NCBI GenBank assembly: GCA_025618425.1
Contig: CM046832.1
Coordinates: 73,928,797-73,992,796, forward strand
DNA length: 64,000 nucleotides
From: Heliocidaris tuberculata
Taxonomy: Eukaryota > Echinodermata > Echinoidea > Camarodonta > Echinometridae
Reading direction: 5' to 3'
Each line of letters begins with the position of its first letter. Within the stretch, counting starts at the first letter, position 1. Both the position numbers and the translations under genes were made by a program. Positions 37,545 through 50,758 of this stretch are shown piece by piece. A model generated the notes under the pieces. That model was not told the DNA's origin, did no database searches, and worked only from the letters and a program-made list of their open reading frames with translations.

Positions 37545-38980
37545 AGAGTATTCAAGGGGGGGGGGGTGGGGGGTTCCATACCTAGAAATGTTAAATGCAA
37601 AGTTTGCGTGAAAGGTAAGCCAGAGTTAGAATGGAATGAGAAAGATAAAAAATGAGAGAAAAAGCAGTGGTATCGCTCGAGGGGGTGGGGGTGGAAGGGG
37701 GCAGTATCAGATTTAGGGGGCACTTCCGGCCCATGCCCCCCTTGATACAAAGTGACATACCTTCAGTATACAACTTCAAGATTGTACCCCCTCCCCCCGC
37801 CTCCTTTGAAATAACCTTTTTCAACTTGTCAGAGAATTTTCTGCAGTGTGTGCCCCATCTTTTACAAAATCCTGGATGCACCCACGGGGTGGATGGATGG
37901 TAATACACCTTAATATTTGTAATGTTTCAAACTGTCAGTATTTTGGCATGTCAAAAAATATATAAAAATATAAACTTTAGTTTTACCTTTTTCATTGTTG
38001 GAAATTTGTGGGAATTTTTTTCTCGGCACAGTTACTATTGCCCCATTCAAAATTCTCTAGCGACACCCCTGCGTATGTGAAAGGAAGAGTGAAGACAATA
38101 AGCTTTGTCACTGGAATGGTCGATCATAAGTTGATGGAAATGAATGTATTGTATAAGACTTGTGATTGAGTGGTGACTTACAGGCATGAAAGCTGGAAAG
38201 GAATGGCAACAGTGGTGTATCTGGACCTTGGCGCCAAGAGGGGTTAAAAAAAAAGGGTTATCATCAATGGTGACAATCCCACCCCAGCCTTCCAAAAGTC
38301 GCTCAGTGGATCGGGGGGGGGGGGGGGTTATCAGATTTCATGGGGTCCAGTTTTCCTACATAATTCTCTGACAAGCATTAAAGAAAGAAAAAAAAAGGTT
38401 ATCAGTTCCATCAGTTCCGAAAATAGTTCGCCAGCCTTCCAAAAGTCGCTCGGTGGGGGGGGGGGGGGGGGGGGGGGGGTGTCGAGAATCTTGTTCAGGA
38501 ACCTGATAACCTTTTTTTTTCAAAACATGTCAGGGGGCACTCTGTCCCCCTTGCCCCTGGCCCCCTTGGGTACACTAGTGAATAGCAACATGTAAATTTT
38601 ACTCACACATGCAAATTAAAAGTTAGAAGAAAATTCTTCCCGGTATTTTGATTCTTCCAGTGGCGCTCAGTGGGGGGGGGGGGGAGTTATCAGATGTTTT
38701 CCTCCATAATTCTCTGACAAGCAAAAACAAAAACAAACAAAAAAAAAATCAAAAATTGTAAATTCTAAAATTCTGCTTGAAGGGAGACCCGTATTTCTTT
38801 CTTCTCGCCAGCTCTCCAAAACTCGCTCGGGGGGGGGGGGGTCACAACTTTTTTCCCCAGCCCTCAAAAAAGTTGCTCATGGGGGGGGGGGGGGGTCACA
38901 ACTTTTTTCCCCAGCCCTCAAAAAAGTTGCTCATGGGGGGGGGGTTTATCACATGTTTTCCTCCATAATTCTCTGACAAC
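37545..38980. repeat. G/C-run MITE fragments with local tandem copies
   Basis: Contains an ACAAAATCCTGGATGCACCC end (37863-37882), several CCAGCC(C/T)TCCAAAAGTCGCTC modules (38287, 38431), and a 62-bp module with TCACAACTTTTTTCCCCAGC repeated at about 38841 and 38896. G runs reach about 26 bases (38455-38479). Confidence 0.7.
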
Positions 38981-39943
38981 AAAAAAGTGGGGGAAAAGAT
39001 GTCGGAGGGCACTCTGCCCCCCCCCTTCAGCTATGCTAGTGGATTGTTCCTTTTGATTAAAAAAAAAAATCCCTTCCGAAAAAGAACAAACGTACACTTA
39101 TATTATTTAGAAAAAAAAAATCATTTACATCAAGACTAACTAAAAGGTTAAAGAAAAAACCTCAATTAACTAAAGGACCCCATCCCCTCACCCCCAAATG
39201 AAGATTATCCTTTCTGTTATGAAAACCATCCCTGAAACAAATCACACACTGCAAGAGGTTTTTTTTATATATATATAATTTTTATTTCATTATATATGTA
39301 TGTATCATTTATTTATTTATTTATTTATTTATCATTATCCTTTATGCATATCGAATGAATATTTTCTCCCGTTTTAAGTATAACAACAAGAAAAGAGACT
39401 TATGCCACTGGTGACGTGTCAAGTAATGTACATTTATTTTTACACTATCTGTATCCATGATTAGATTTGATTCGGTCTGTAGGGTTACATTTTTAGCTTT
39501 ATTTACTTGTTTACAAATTTGCAAAGCGATATCTTTTGATTCGGAGATCGATTACAATTAAAGTGCATTGACCGAACGCCGTTTGCCACAATTAGAAATT
39601 ACCGACGCTGATTCGCCGAATCTGTACGTTGAAGCGATGAATACATTACAATAAATGCATATATTACTGAATTTGACCTTTCTTACTGCGCATGCTCTAA
39701 GCTGATGCGCGTAATGTGTTTCATACCGCGTACAAACACATGCTACTCTCGGGGAGCATCTTACAAAATGAATCATGCATTTACGCTCATGAATTATGCA
39801 AAGTGCTTATCGGGCCTTCTAATGGACCCCGACAAGATGGCGGAGCTTTAGGGGCCTGGACTCAACATCTAGGATTCTACTGTTTAAACATTTAGCAATA
39901 CATCAGTAGTCACTATAAAACACTAATTAAAACAACACATTAT

Positions 39944-41233
39944 TGTCCCCGCCGAACGAAGTTCGAGAGGGGACTATGAAACGGGCTCCGTTCGTGTGTG
40001 CGTGTGTCCGTCCGTCCGTCCGTCCGTGCGTCCGTCTGTCCGTTAGAAAATGCTACTTCTCCGTCATTTCTTGGCCGATTTTGATTCTGATTGTTTTATC
40101 TGATAGGGCTGGGTGGGGGCTTCCAAACTTCTACACAGAATTTTGAAATTCATTAATTATGCAAATTTATGCAAATTTATTCAAAATTGACGAAAAATGC
40201 TACTTCTCCTCTATTTCACATCGGATTTTGATTCCGATTGTTTTATCTGATAGGGCTGGGTGGGGGCTTCCAAACTTCTACACAGAATTTTGAAATTCAT
40301 TAATTATGCAAATTTATGCAAATTTATTCAAAATTGACGAAAAATGCTACTTCTCCTCTATTTCACCTCGGATTTTGATTCCGATTGTTTTATCTGATAG
40401 GGCTGGGTGGGGGCTTCCAAACTTCTACACAGAATTTTGAAATTCATTAATTATGCATATTTATGAAAATTTATTCAAAATTGACGAAAAATGCTACTTC
40501 TCTATTTCACATCGGATTTTGATTCCGATTGTTTCATCTGATAGGGCTGGGTGGGGGCTTCCAAACTTCTACACAGAATTTTGAAATTCATTATTTATGC
40601 AAATTTATGCAAATTTATTCAAAATTGACGAAAAATGCTACTTCTCCTCTATTTCACATCGGATTTTGATTCCGATTGTTTCATCTGATGGGGCTGGGTG
40701 GGGGCTTCCAAATTTCTACACAGAATTTTGAAATTCATTAATTATGCAAATTTATGCAAATTTATTCAAAATTGACGAAAAATGCTACTTCTCCATTTCA
40801 CATCGGATTTTGATTCCGATTGTTTTATCTGATAGGGCTGGGTGGGGGCTTCCAAACTTCTACACAGAATTTTGAAATTCATTAATTATGCAAATTTATG
40901 CAAATTTATTCAAAATTGACGAAAAATGCTACTTCTCTATTTCACATCGGATTTTGATTCCGATTGTTTTATCTGATAGGGCTGGGTGGGGGCTTCCAAA
41001 CTTCTACACAGAATTTTGAAATTCATTATTCATGCAAATTTATGCAAATTTATTCAAAATGACTGAAGGTTCATAATGTTTTCATGTTTTATATTTCAGT
41101 TGTATACATGCATTGTTGGTATTCTCTTCTTTTGCATGCAGTAACTTTATTATTTTATTCACTAAAGTTTTTCACTGAAGTTTTAAGGTTCAGGCTAGTT
41201 AATTTCCACAGATCTGCACTTCCGGCGGGGACA
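39944..41233. mobile_element. 1.3-kb element: TGTCCCCGCCG ends plus seven ~145-bp tandem units
   Basis: The ends are TGTCCCCGCCGAACG at the left and, in reverse complement, TGTCCCCGCCGGAAG at the right. A (GTCC)n run at about 40006-40041 is followed by seven units marked by GGGCTGGGTGGGGGCTTCCAA near 40106, 40255, 40400, 40544, 40691, 40835 and 40979. Units also hold CTTCTACACAGAATTTTGAA and ATTATGCAAATTTATGCAAA. No open frame of note. Confidence 0.8.
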
Positions 41234-42130
41234 TTTATTACGCATTGCGTAATTTACTCATTCACTTGTTAGGTGGGCTGTACTTCAAGTATAGACCACC
41301 TTATATTTTTGGTACGAATTTTTCTTTCTTTCTTTCTTATTATTATTATCATTATTATTTATTTTTATTTCTACCCACTTTTTTGTACGCACAATATCTC
41401 CAAAACTACCTATTCAGATGTACTCAAATTTGGTACAATGGTATGGTAATTGTCTCGGCACAGAAATCTTTTCAACATAGTCAAAACATCGTGACATCAT
41501 CTAGGCGCCATTTTGTAAAATTCTGACATATGCTATATCTCTGCAATGGAAAGTCATAACATAACCATATTTGGCATGATGCAAGTTAATTAAAACAGGA
41601 AATTAATTAAACATGCATATTTTGAGTGTATTGTAATAAGTTTATTCATATGGATTTACATATAACAAAAATCTGAGAGGTCTAAAGACGAAACCTATGT
41701 CATGTGTCATCATGAACAAATTCCTTATAAAGTTGCTACAATTTGATACCAAATTCAACATACTTTGAATGACGTATGGTCATGTTAATGACCTTTGACT
41801 TTTGACCTTATGGGTTAAGGTCACTAAAGTTCAACAGATAAAATGGCAACATCATTTTTTTTTATTAGTGGGAACAAGTAGAATACATTCATAGTGGTCG
41901 CCAAAACTTAACATGAACTGTATACACGAACTCCATATCGACTACACATGCCCCTCCACATACAGTGTTAGTCAATAAAAATGAAACACAGATTCAACCA
42001 TAAATGTCGTTGCAATCGGTACATATAGATTTAATCAGAGATACTCATATTGTAGCCTATCATGTTTCCTTAAAGTTGACACCTTGATCAATAAAATTCG
42101 ACAATGGACAGCTGAACAGTAACATTTTTA
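41234..42130. other. Unassigned sequence between two repeat elements
   Basis: Contains a TTTC/TTA-rich stretch (41320-41370) and sequence that looks like dispersed repeat. No gene found. Confidence 0.4.
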
Positions 42131-43744
42131 GCTCATCCGGCCCGAATGGGCCAGATGAGCTTATGCCGTGGCGAGGCGTCCGTCGTCCGTCCGTCCGTCC
42201 ACAATTTCAAAATGCTTCTTCTTCGCCATTTCTTACCCGATTTTAATTCCGTTTGCTTTATATGATAGCACTAGGTGGGGGATTCGAAACTTCTACACAG
42301 AATTTTGAAACTCATTAAATATGCTAATTTATGCGCATTTCTCAAAAATCACAAAAATTGCTTCTCCTTCCTCATTTATTGACCGATTTCGATTTTTTTT
42401 GTTCCATCTGAAAGACTTTCATGAGGTTCATTGAACTTCTACACAGAATTTTGAAATTTTGTCTACAAAATTAATTATGCTAATTTATGCGATATTTATT
42501 CAAAAATCACAAAAATTGCTTCTTCTTCCTCATTTATTGACCGATTTCGATTTTTTTTTTTCCATCTGAAAGACTTTCATGAGGTTCATTGAACTTCTAC
42601 TCGGAAATTTGAAATTTTGTCTAGAAAATTATTTATGCTAATTTATGCGAAATTTATTAAAAAGATCACAAAAATGGCTTCTTCCTCATTTATTGACTGA
42701 TTTCGATTTTTTTTTTTGTTCCATTTGAAAGACTTTCATGAGGTTTATTAAACTTCTACTCGGAATTTTAAAATTTTGTCTAGAAAATAATTTATGCTAA
42801 TTATTTATGCAAATTTATGCAAAATTTATTAAAACATCACAAAAATTGCTTCTTCTTCCTCATTTATTGACTGATTTTGATTTTTTTTCTTCCATCTAAA
42901 AGACTTTCATGAAGTTCATTGAACTTCTTCATGGAATTTTGAAATTTTGTCTAGAAAATTATTTATGCTAATTTATGCGAAATTTATTACAAAATCACAA
43001 AACTTGCTTCTTCTTCCTCATTTATTGAGGAAGACTTTCATGAGGTTCATTGAACTTCTACTCGGAATTTTGAAATTTTATCTAGAAAATTATTTATGGT
43101 AATTTATACAAAATTTATTTTAACTCTTTGCCCTGTCCATTATGAAACCCATGGCTGCTGGATTATTTCAAAGGCTATACCTTTCTACATGATTTCTGTC
43201 GACATCATCGACAGAACCGAGAACCTAGAAGTGACAGTGGTCAACAATAGCGGGTTATGAGCTAATAAAGACTTGAAACAGTGAGGGACAATGCACTGAA
43301 GCCACCCTTAAATGTCCCAACCTTAAAATTCTTTTTTTACACCAATGCATAACTTATGTCATTCAGTGCTTTTCTCTTTTATTACAAATCTTAACCTTCA
43401 AATCTCTCTCAATAAAGATTTCACAGTTGGTAGAGATACCTCACCTTGACTAACTTTATGCTTTATTTCAAATTTCTCTGTCACACAGTAAAACTATTAA
43501 AATTTACATTCCCCAAAATCTTTTAACTGAAGTCGTGCAACTTGAGTTGTCAATTTCCAGACTTTCATTCATATCTACATGTCACTGTCTCCTTCCAAAA
43601 CCACATTTAGCCAGATCTGCAATAGGCACTTCATCATCTGTACATGCATGTAACCAATACATGTACATTTCATCGATTCATTACAATGTCTACTGTGTTC
43701 AAAGTACAAATTGCATCAATTTCTTTGCTGCATGCCGGATGAGC
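42131..43744. mobile_element. 1.6-kb element: GCTCATCCGGC ends plus ~160-bp tandem units
   Basis: Ends GCTCATCCGGC and GCCGGATGAGC. Like the neighbour at 39944 it has a CGTCCGTCCGTCC run (about 42180-42200), then tandem units with CTTCTACACAGAATTTTGAA and TTATGCTAATTTATGCG. Markers GACTTTCATGAGGTTCATT(G/A) recur near 42415, 42570 and 43027, with diverged copies between. The right ~600 bp (43140-43730) is not repeated. Confidence 0.75.
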
Positions 43745-45892
43745 GCCACATCATTGATGTGCTAGTTCCTGATGCATGTCAAATTTGCCTCTGCCAAAGT
43801 TTTGAATGAAATGAACGGTCAACCCAAGGTTGGCTGAAATAGAACGCACTCATAAAGCAACTCCCGAACACCATTCAGCCCAAACTTTGGCAAAGACGAT
43901 TCTGACATATTTTTTGAAAATGGCCAGTGCTCATTCATCCATGATCGCATTTTGGTGAGCAGCCTATCAAATTAAAGAAGACATCATCAACTATCATACC
44001 ATTATCATACATTTTAGCGATTTCACTTGGTTTTTAAAATATTGGGGCTTGAATGTGGGTATCCTTTTAATGACTCACACTGTAAGATGGGAGCAGAATT
44101 CAATCATAAGTTATACTATTGAACGAAGAAAACAGATGGACTGAATATGATATATCTAATTACCATTTACAGGAAGGCATTAAGCTAAAAGTTTTCTTTT
44201 AATTTCATTGTATATACAACCTATGCGGAAATACAGATGTGGTCACTGCACATAAAGTTAGTCTACCAAAAAATACTTTAAACAAGACGATGATAAATTA
44301 TACACAAAACCACACACAGTTGCAGAGATATAGATATTTTACTGAATATTTTTGTTTCCTTTGCGGTTACATCTTACAAGGTCCGTGGGGTTGCAGCCCC
44401 CCCCCCCCCTCCCCCAGGGATTTTGACTGACAATTTTTCGGTCAACCTTCACCCCATATTCAGGCAGCGAGAGGGTTCATTTAAGATTTGTATATCTTAT
44501 TTAGATCATTCATTACATGTTTATTAGTCATTCTAACTACACTATAGTAAAGTGTCAGTCTTTTTCTTACTTGCTCGCCCAAATTTCGAACTGTTAAGAT
44601 TACTCAAATTAGAGTTAAAAACATTAGCCTATATACTGTCACAATTTTACCATACGCCTATACAGATTCAATAAAAAGGATAACCTAAAATACTTCAGGA
44701 AGAAAAAAGGTGTTGAAAATATAAATAGGACTTTGTACGTCATCATTACAGACGTAATTGTAATTTTGATTGTTCGTGTCTAACCAACAGTATACACCAC
44801 AAACCACTGCAAACAGAGTACTTCCCGTGAAAAATGACAAATTATTCCATCCATGAAGATTCAACATTTACAATTCTGATGAATGTGCAAATGTTAGGTT
44901 TTTTTTGCGAAAAATGTGCTGTTTTGCATGTCATTTCCCCCTTTCGAGGACACTAAATCTATTGAACTGTCTTGGTTGTATTCTACATCAAATTAATTAG
45001 TCTAACCAACCTGGCACATATTTATAATATGTTTACAACTTTTAGCCATACTAAATATGTATTTCTTTACATAAATATTATTATATCCCTCATTGAAAAT
45101 TTCTTGCTCTTGGATTGGTCGAGAGCACTTCATGTGATTAATCATAATTCTACCAGAAAAAGAAATGACTCCGGGATAAAAATAGATTTAGTGACGTCAA
45201 ACTTTTCAGAGTATGATAGTTTTTTTTACTATCATGCCTCCGACCCCCATACTATTTAATTTGTCTATGGGTTCAACGGTTCAACTCTCCTTTTGGCTCA
45301 ACTCTCCTGCATCTCCCCTACTGTGGAAAAACGGGCATTCCCGGCATCCTGACTGCCAGGAAATTTCCCGTGAAAAAACGGCAAAATATTTTACAGTGTA
45401 GGCCTAGTAAAGTGCGTTTTACGTCACTCTCAGACAAATGTGCTACCCAAACGCGTCCACGCACTTAAAAATGGACCCTAAATGGCGTATTGCATGAAAT
45501 CTAATTGAACCCCTATACGGCGTCACATCAGAAAAACATACCCTAAATGACGTCACAGGGTTATCACGCCACCCAAAAATACCCTCTAAGTGGTGTATAA
45601 ATTATTATAGTACCAAGTACAATACCCTTAAATGGGCCGATCGGATGTTTAAAATAAATAGCCCCTGTTAGCAGGAAAACAACAAAATATAGCTTAAGTA
45701 CAAACAGATAAACTTTTAGTGATATCATATTAAATTTGTAAGCAAACTAAATCTCCAATCGGTGTAATTCATATCAACAAAATACTCGTGAGAATTAACC
45801 ATCGTAGAAAAGATGAAAAGCAGAATTTAAGGATTATCATAACATGCAATTTATACCCTAAATGTCGATGACTGAATTTGTTATTTATAGGG
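43745..45892. other. Non-coding stretch
   Basis: One C run (44398-44410) sits in a GGTTGCAGCCCCC fragment. 45270-45335 is an inverted relative of the GAGAGTTGAGCC repeat at 31.6 kb. No exon recognised. Confidence 0.4.
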
Positions 45893-46320
45893 AAGGAGCC
45901 TGTCCCGAAATAGCCACCCCATTTTACATATGAGATTTGACCCCTTAAAGTTGCTAAGACCATCCACGTCATTTACAAAAAGCTTGTCAGCTCGAACGAA
46001 GCCACCGTGTTTGGCCCCCAGAGCCCCCAATGGGGGTCCCAAAGTCAGGTCGATTTCAACCCATCTAACCCATTTAACATATGCGCCAAAACTTTTTCAG
46101 AAGAAAGATGTATGTTTTGGTAATGTATACATTACCAAAACACCAAAACTGACAAAATTTTCCGTCGGTATGGGTTGTCAGACCGCCCCTAAAAATTGGG
46201 GCAATTTTTTCCCCTTAAGGCCCAAGGACCAAATTTTGTCAGAAGGAAGAGTTATGGTTGTACATTACAAAAATATAAAACTTACAAAAATTTCCATCGG
46301 TAAGGGGGTGTAACACGCCC
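45893..46320. repeat. Dispersed repeat, copy 1 (GGAGCCTGTCCCGAAATAG)
   Basis: Shares its start GGAGCCTGTCCCGAAATAG and many later blocks (CAGACCGCCCCTAAAAATTG, TTTGTCAGAAGGAAGAG, TGTACATT) with 62590-62990 in the same orientation. Its own interior repeats TTGTCAGAAGGAAGAG-type units. A perfect 28-bp palindrome lies at 46114-46141. Confidence 0.75.
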
Positions 46321-47518
46321 CTGAGAAAAACACCAAAATGCCCCTAAACCAAGCTTTGCTGCACAAAATGCTCTGGATGTAGAGAAAAAACATTTTTTGG
46401 CATTACAACCTTTAATAACTCCAAAGTGTCTCATTCAATTCAGCTAAAATTTACATAGTACAATCTTGAGTATTGTAACTTTTTTGGGGTGCAATTTGGT
46501 GTCAAATGATCATTTCAGTAATAAGTTATTAAATTGTGAAAATTGTACTGCTTTCTCAAGTCAGGATTATGTAAACACACCCATTGTCCATCTGCGCCGG
46601 TTTGGCAAGGCATATAGAGAGCTTGCAAGGTATTTGTGTAATTAACACATGAATAGTAGATTTCAGCATGGCAGCCACATAGCCCAGATACTTAACAAGC
46701 TTAACGTCTATTGTATTGTAGAATAGTGGAATGTAACTTCCGCCAGCTCAGCACACACTCTTAAGAGAATTGCATGCTTTCATACATTACCTCCTCATTG
46801 CCTTTGTTTTCCTGCTGATGCTACAGCATGTCTGACATAGCAACTCCTTTGTTGTTATTGTATGTTGTATTGTAACAGCTGTCAGCTTTGACAAAGTTAA
46901 ATACCAATTTCACTTGCAAAATCGCTCTTAGCTCACTGATGATTGACAGATGATGTCACAGGGGATAAATGGTCTGGAGGATTTTTTTAAGTGGGTGGGG
47001 CTTAGCAGGTTGTAGAAAATTATTTCAAAAAATATTTAAAAATCTATGAAACATATTTAGAAGTTTAGATATCAAAATATGAGATGTATGTAGAACTGCA
47101 CACCAACAGGTATCCACTTGCATTTTGATGGCAGGGGCCCTTTAAGCACCAGACCCACAGGAGAGCATCTGTGAGATTAGGTGCGTCTCCATGATCAGTT
47201 GTTGAAAGTTTAAACATTTTCCCAACCCTACTTTATCAAATACTGTTAGTAAATATATGCCCAATTATAAGTAAAGATAACTGCCACAAATTGGTCAAGC
47301 TTGCTTTAGCTGAATTGTTTAAAAATATATGTAGGTCAGAAAATGGTAAATTTCAACCCACCAGTGGTTGCCCAACTTAACTTTCCCAACATTTTAAGAG
47401 CGTAGTGACATTTCATTGTTATGTACTTTTTTCATTCACTGTTAGCTAAAAAGCTAAAAACACCAACTTCGGTGGTGCCGTAATTAATTCAAGTACGTAG
47501 TGCAATATCACTTCAAAA
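46321..47518. other. Non-coding stretch
   Basis: No gene or clear repeat boundaries. 47511-47518 is the left target duplication of the next element. Confidence 0.4.
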
Positions 47519-48383
47519 CAAGGGCGTCAACAGCTTCTGAAAAGTGGGGGGACACTGAGCGAGGGAGGTGTGGAAGGGGGATGCCCTCCCTCCCGTGCAC
47601 GGTAGGGACTTTTTGAAGTTTTGCCATCGAAAATGGGCCTTTTAATGCACAGTGTAGCAAAAATCAAGCCAATTGTATCATGTTGTTAAAGCTTATGCAG
47701 TGGATTCTCATTATAACAAGCAGTAATATTACAAGCTCTCATATAAGTAGAAGGGAATTTCAAAATCACAAATTTCAGATAACCTTGTTGTTACTCCGAT
47801 AGAGCAAGGTTTCGATATAAATCAAAAATTACAGCGAGGTAATTACAGCGAGGTAATTACCCCGGAACTTCATAACTTCCCGAAAATCTGCCTACGACGG
47901 TCCTCTGATTTGATGAAATCTCGGCAATTCTTTGAGGGCTCAATTCTTATGCTTGTGCTGCGTACGCAGGACTGCACCCGATAGCACTGCGCAGCGCCTA
48001 TAATTAGGCCCAGGCCCCTCTCAGGCCTGGCGCGGCGGCCGGCTATAGGCGAGATCTAGAATAAAATTTGCAACTCGATCGAACGGCGCGCCGCGCCGCG
48101 CCATGGTAGTGCTGCATGGCGAGGGAAGAGGATTGGGATAATTTCAACAAGGCAACAAATGTCAGCAAGGGCGGTTGAACATTTATATTTGAGTATTTCT
48201 CAAACTCAAGGCATGCAAAAGAACAAGATGCAAGTGCTTTTCAGGTTTTTAGTAATGGGTTTGAACCCCAGAAGTGGGGGGGGGGGGGGGGGGGAACAAA
48301 AAAATGATATGATGTCCCCCCCACTTTTAAAAGTTGGGGGGGGGGGACATGTCCCCCCTGTCCCCAACCTGTTTACACCCTTG
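47519..48383. mobile_element. 865-bp hAT-like nonautonomous element
   Basis: Termini CAAGGGCGTCAAC and, in reverse complement, CAAGGGTGTAAAC. CTTCAAAA flanks both sides (47511-47518, 48384-48391), an exact 8-bp target duplication. The interior has a GC-rich part near 47985-48115 with GGCGCGCCGCGCCGCG, and opposing G and C runs at 48277-48355. No transposase. Confidence 0.85.
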
Positions 48384-48391
48384 CTTCAAAA

Positions 48392-50380
48392 TAATGATTT
48401 GAATGACATCTTTTTTTATCAGACTTCACTAATGGAAGTGATTAGACATATCTGATTTGGTCTCTGTGTGATGGTTTGAATATCGTAATTATATTTTTCC
48501 TTCATTTAATGTATACCTCACAAAAATGGAAAAGAAAACAATATACACTGTAATATGACAAAATAACTCGTAAATTAGAATTGCATTAATTTTATTTTGC
48601 TTACAGAATATATATAGTCATGAAGTCATAAAGAACGTGCTATTTATCATGTGTAAAATATATACAAACATAATTTGGCAAGTTCTTGATTCTTTCTGAT
48701 TAGGAGAATATAGTATCATATATCAATGAATATATTATATACAAACATAATATCACATGCAATCTTACTAAAGAATTAACCATTTGCATAAACTGAATAC
48801 AGTCCCACATTATAGAGCTGATCTTTTATAAATGTACTGAATGGAACCTCATTCGGGACCTGGTTATATTGATATCTTGTTACATCAGGGCCCCAAAATA
48901 ATAAAATACAAAGAACGGGGGATTCCAATATTAAAAGCAGCTAATGAGAGTGTGTTATAACAGTGTTCTCCATATCATGAAACCACTGTACATTAATTTG
49001 ATTATGATTATCATACTGATATGCATATCAACACATACAAGGGTGTAATTCTGACATGGTTTCTTTTTAAAATTTCTTCTCCTTTTGACACCACCATCTT
49101 CTTCCTTTGTTTTCTTCAAAACACTATTGTAAAGACTTTAAAAATCAAATCATGGGTACTTTTAATATCCTATTGTATTGCCCTAGAAAGCATGTTCAGA
49201 TTATGTAATATGTCATTGTAATTGTTGCATATATCTAAACAGGCGATGTGTTGGGCTATCGAATTGCCCACAGGTCAATTTCTTTAAAGAAATTTGCGAT
49301 CGTTTCATAAAAGGTCTTTATGAAATATTTTCAAACTACATACTATAGAATGCCACACAAAATTCTAATCACCTGTGTTTTCCCCAATATGATGTCACTT
49401 GAACTAAAATGAATGAATTCTTTAATACTTTCTTTAAATGAAGAAATTTAGAATGTGCCAGTTTTATACTATACAGTAAGTGAAAATTTCATTTAAACTG
49501 CTTTTTTGCAGGGCTAATAAAGATTTAGTTTAGAGTGCAGAACTGATATAACTGACAAAATATACACACAAATGCTAGAAATGTCTTCAACATGAATATA
49601 CATAAACTAACACCCCTGTACAAAAACAAGGGTCATTTAAGTTATGCTTTTTTAAAGATGATGACATCTATGAAATGAATGAATTAAGCATTAACGTATC
49701 ATTTTATACTTAGAGCAATCGAGAAATAGAGTTTGGCCAATGTGGTTTTAGTGCAAGGATATCAAGGTGCTGTATTTTTTTAGGCTGGCACAGAACAAAA
49801 AAATTGTATGTCATAATGGTAATTCAATTAAACGAATTTGGAATCAACTATTTGTACTCATTAATGAATGCCCTAAGTGAAGCAATTGATAATTTCACTA
49901 AACATGTACTTCCCCATGCATTCATCATTTTTATGTTACAGATGTGTCCTTAGGTAGCAATATTTCTTGGAATTTCCTTGAATTTTCAGATAATTAATTT
50001 CTTATACCCCACTCACACAACCAAACCAAGCCTGAAAAAAAAAAACCAACAAAACAATTACTTGGCTGTTAGGGGTAATGTAAATTTTGTCTGGTCCATT
50101 GTGTGCCTTGTCAGTTTGACTGGGGTATAGATTGCAACAGAGCCCTCTTAATTAATCACTTGAAATGAATTTCTTCTTCTTCTTTTTTTTTTTTTAATTG
50201 AAGTTGTCTTATCTCTCTTTCCCATGCAAAATATTGAAGTTGTCTATTGTCCACGGAGAAGCGAATGGGCAATATATTACCCAATTAAGGCACACAAATT
50301 ATGATGAGATACATTGGTTATTCCTGAGAAAAAGCATAACAATTGATGACATCCATGACTAAAGACGTCCAATTTATATT
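48392..50380. other. Non-coding stretch with a diverged MITE
   Basis: About 49130-49275 is a degraded relative of the 187-bp MITE at 25607, recognised by the block from CCTATTGTATTGCCCTAGAAA to GTCATTGTAATTGTTGC. The rest is plain AT-rich sequence. Confidence 0.5.
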
Positions 50381-50439
50381 ATGAAAATGATACTTGCTCT
50401 GATGTTGAGTACTACCATTGATAGGAACTCAACAATCTG

Positions 50440-50655
50440 CACTGTAATGTGTAGAATCGCAATGGGATCCAGTGACCGGGGTAATAATGCTGTAAGCGCT
50501 TTGGTCGGTTACACTGTAACTGGTAAGGTGCTATACAAGAAACAGTTATTATTATTATTATTATTATTATTATTGTAGTTGTTGTTGTTGTTGTTATTAT
50601 TGTTATCATTATTATCATTACTATTATTATTATTATTATCATTATTATCATTATT
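50440..50655 (+). repeat. SINE-type tail plus TTA microsatellite
   Basis: GTAAGCGCTTTGGTCGGTTAC and AAGGTGCTATACAAGAAACAG followed by (TTA)n form the 3' end pattern of many invertebrate SINEs (GCGCTTTG...GCGCTATATAA then a triplet tail). The 5' head is not recognisable. Confidence 0.55.
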
Positions 50656-50752
50656 ACATATATTTTACATCTTTGATCTCATAATCCAATTCCAAGCTGA
50701 CTGAACATCTTTTTAATACATCTAATACGTTTCAAATATTCACTAATAGGAT

Positions 50753-50758
50753 TTTATT
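50753..50758 (-). terminator. Candidate poly(A) signal for WASHC1
   Basis: AATAAA on the minus strand, about 1 kb past the WASHC1 stop and beyond the tail array. It is the nearest canonical signal I noticed, and no downstream element was identified. If it is used, the array lies in the 3' UTR. Confidence 0.25.

Larger units (their letters stand above)
33350..39860. mobile_element. 6.5-kb element with ~1-kb inverted arms
   Basis: The left arm (33350 to about 34315) and right arm (about 38850-39860) are highly similar inverted copies. Both start TCCAGGCCCCTAAAGCTCCG at the outside. They share a 72-codon frame open in both arms (33440-33658 plus, 39558-39776 minus), a run of simple AT-rich sequence, and an inner G/C-run MITE beginning CCACTAGC(G/A)TAGCTGA. 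The left arm has an extra internal duplication (about 34330-34530). No target duplication is visible. No transposase is recognised inside. Confidence 0.65.

Noticed and set aside
40006..43140. Regular repeats considered as a CRISPR array
   Set aside because: Units are 140-175 bp without distinct spacers, in animal DNA; they are tandem repeats within mobile elements.
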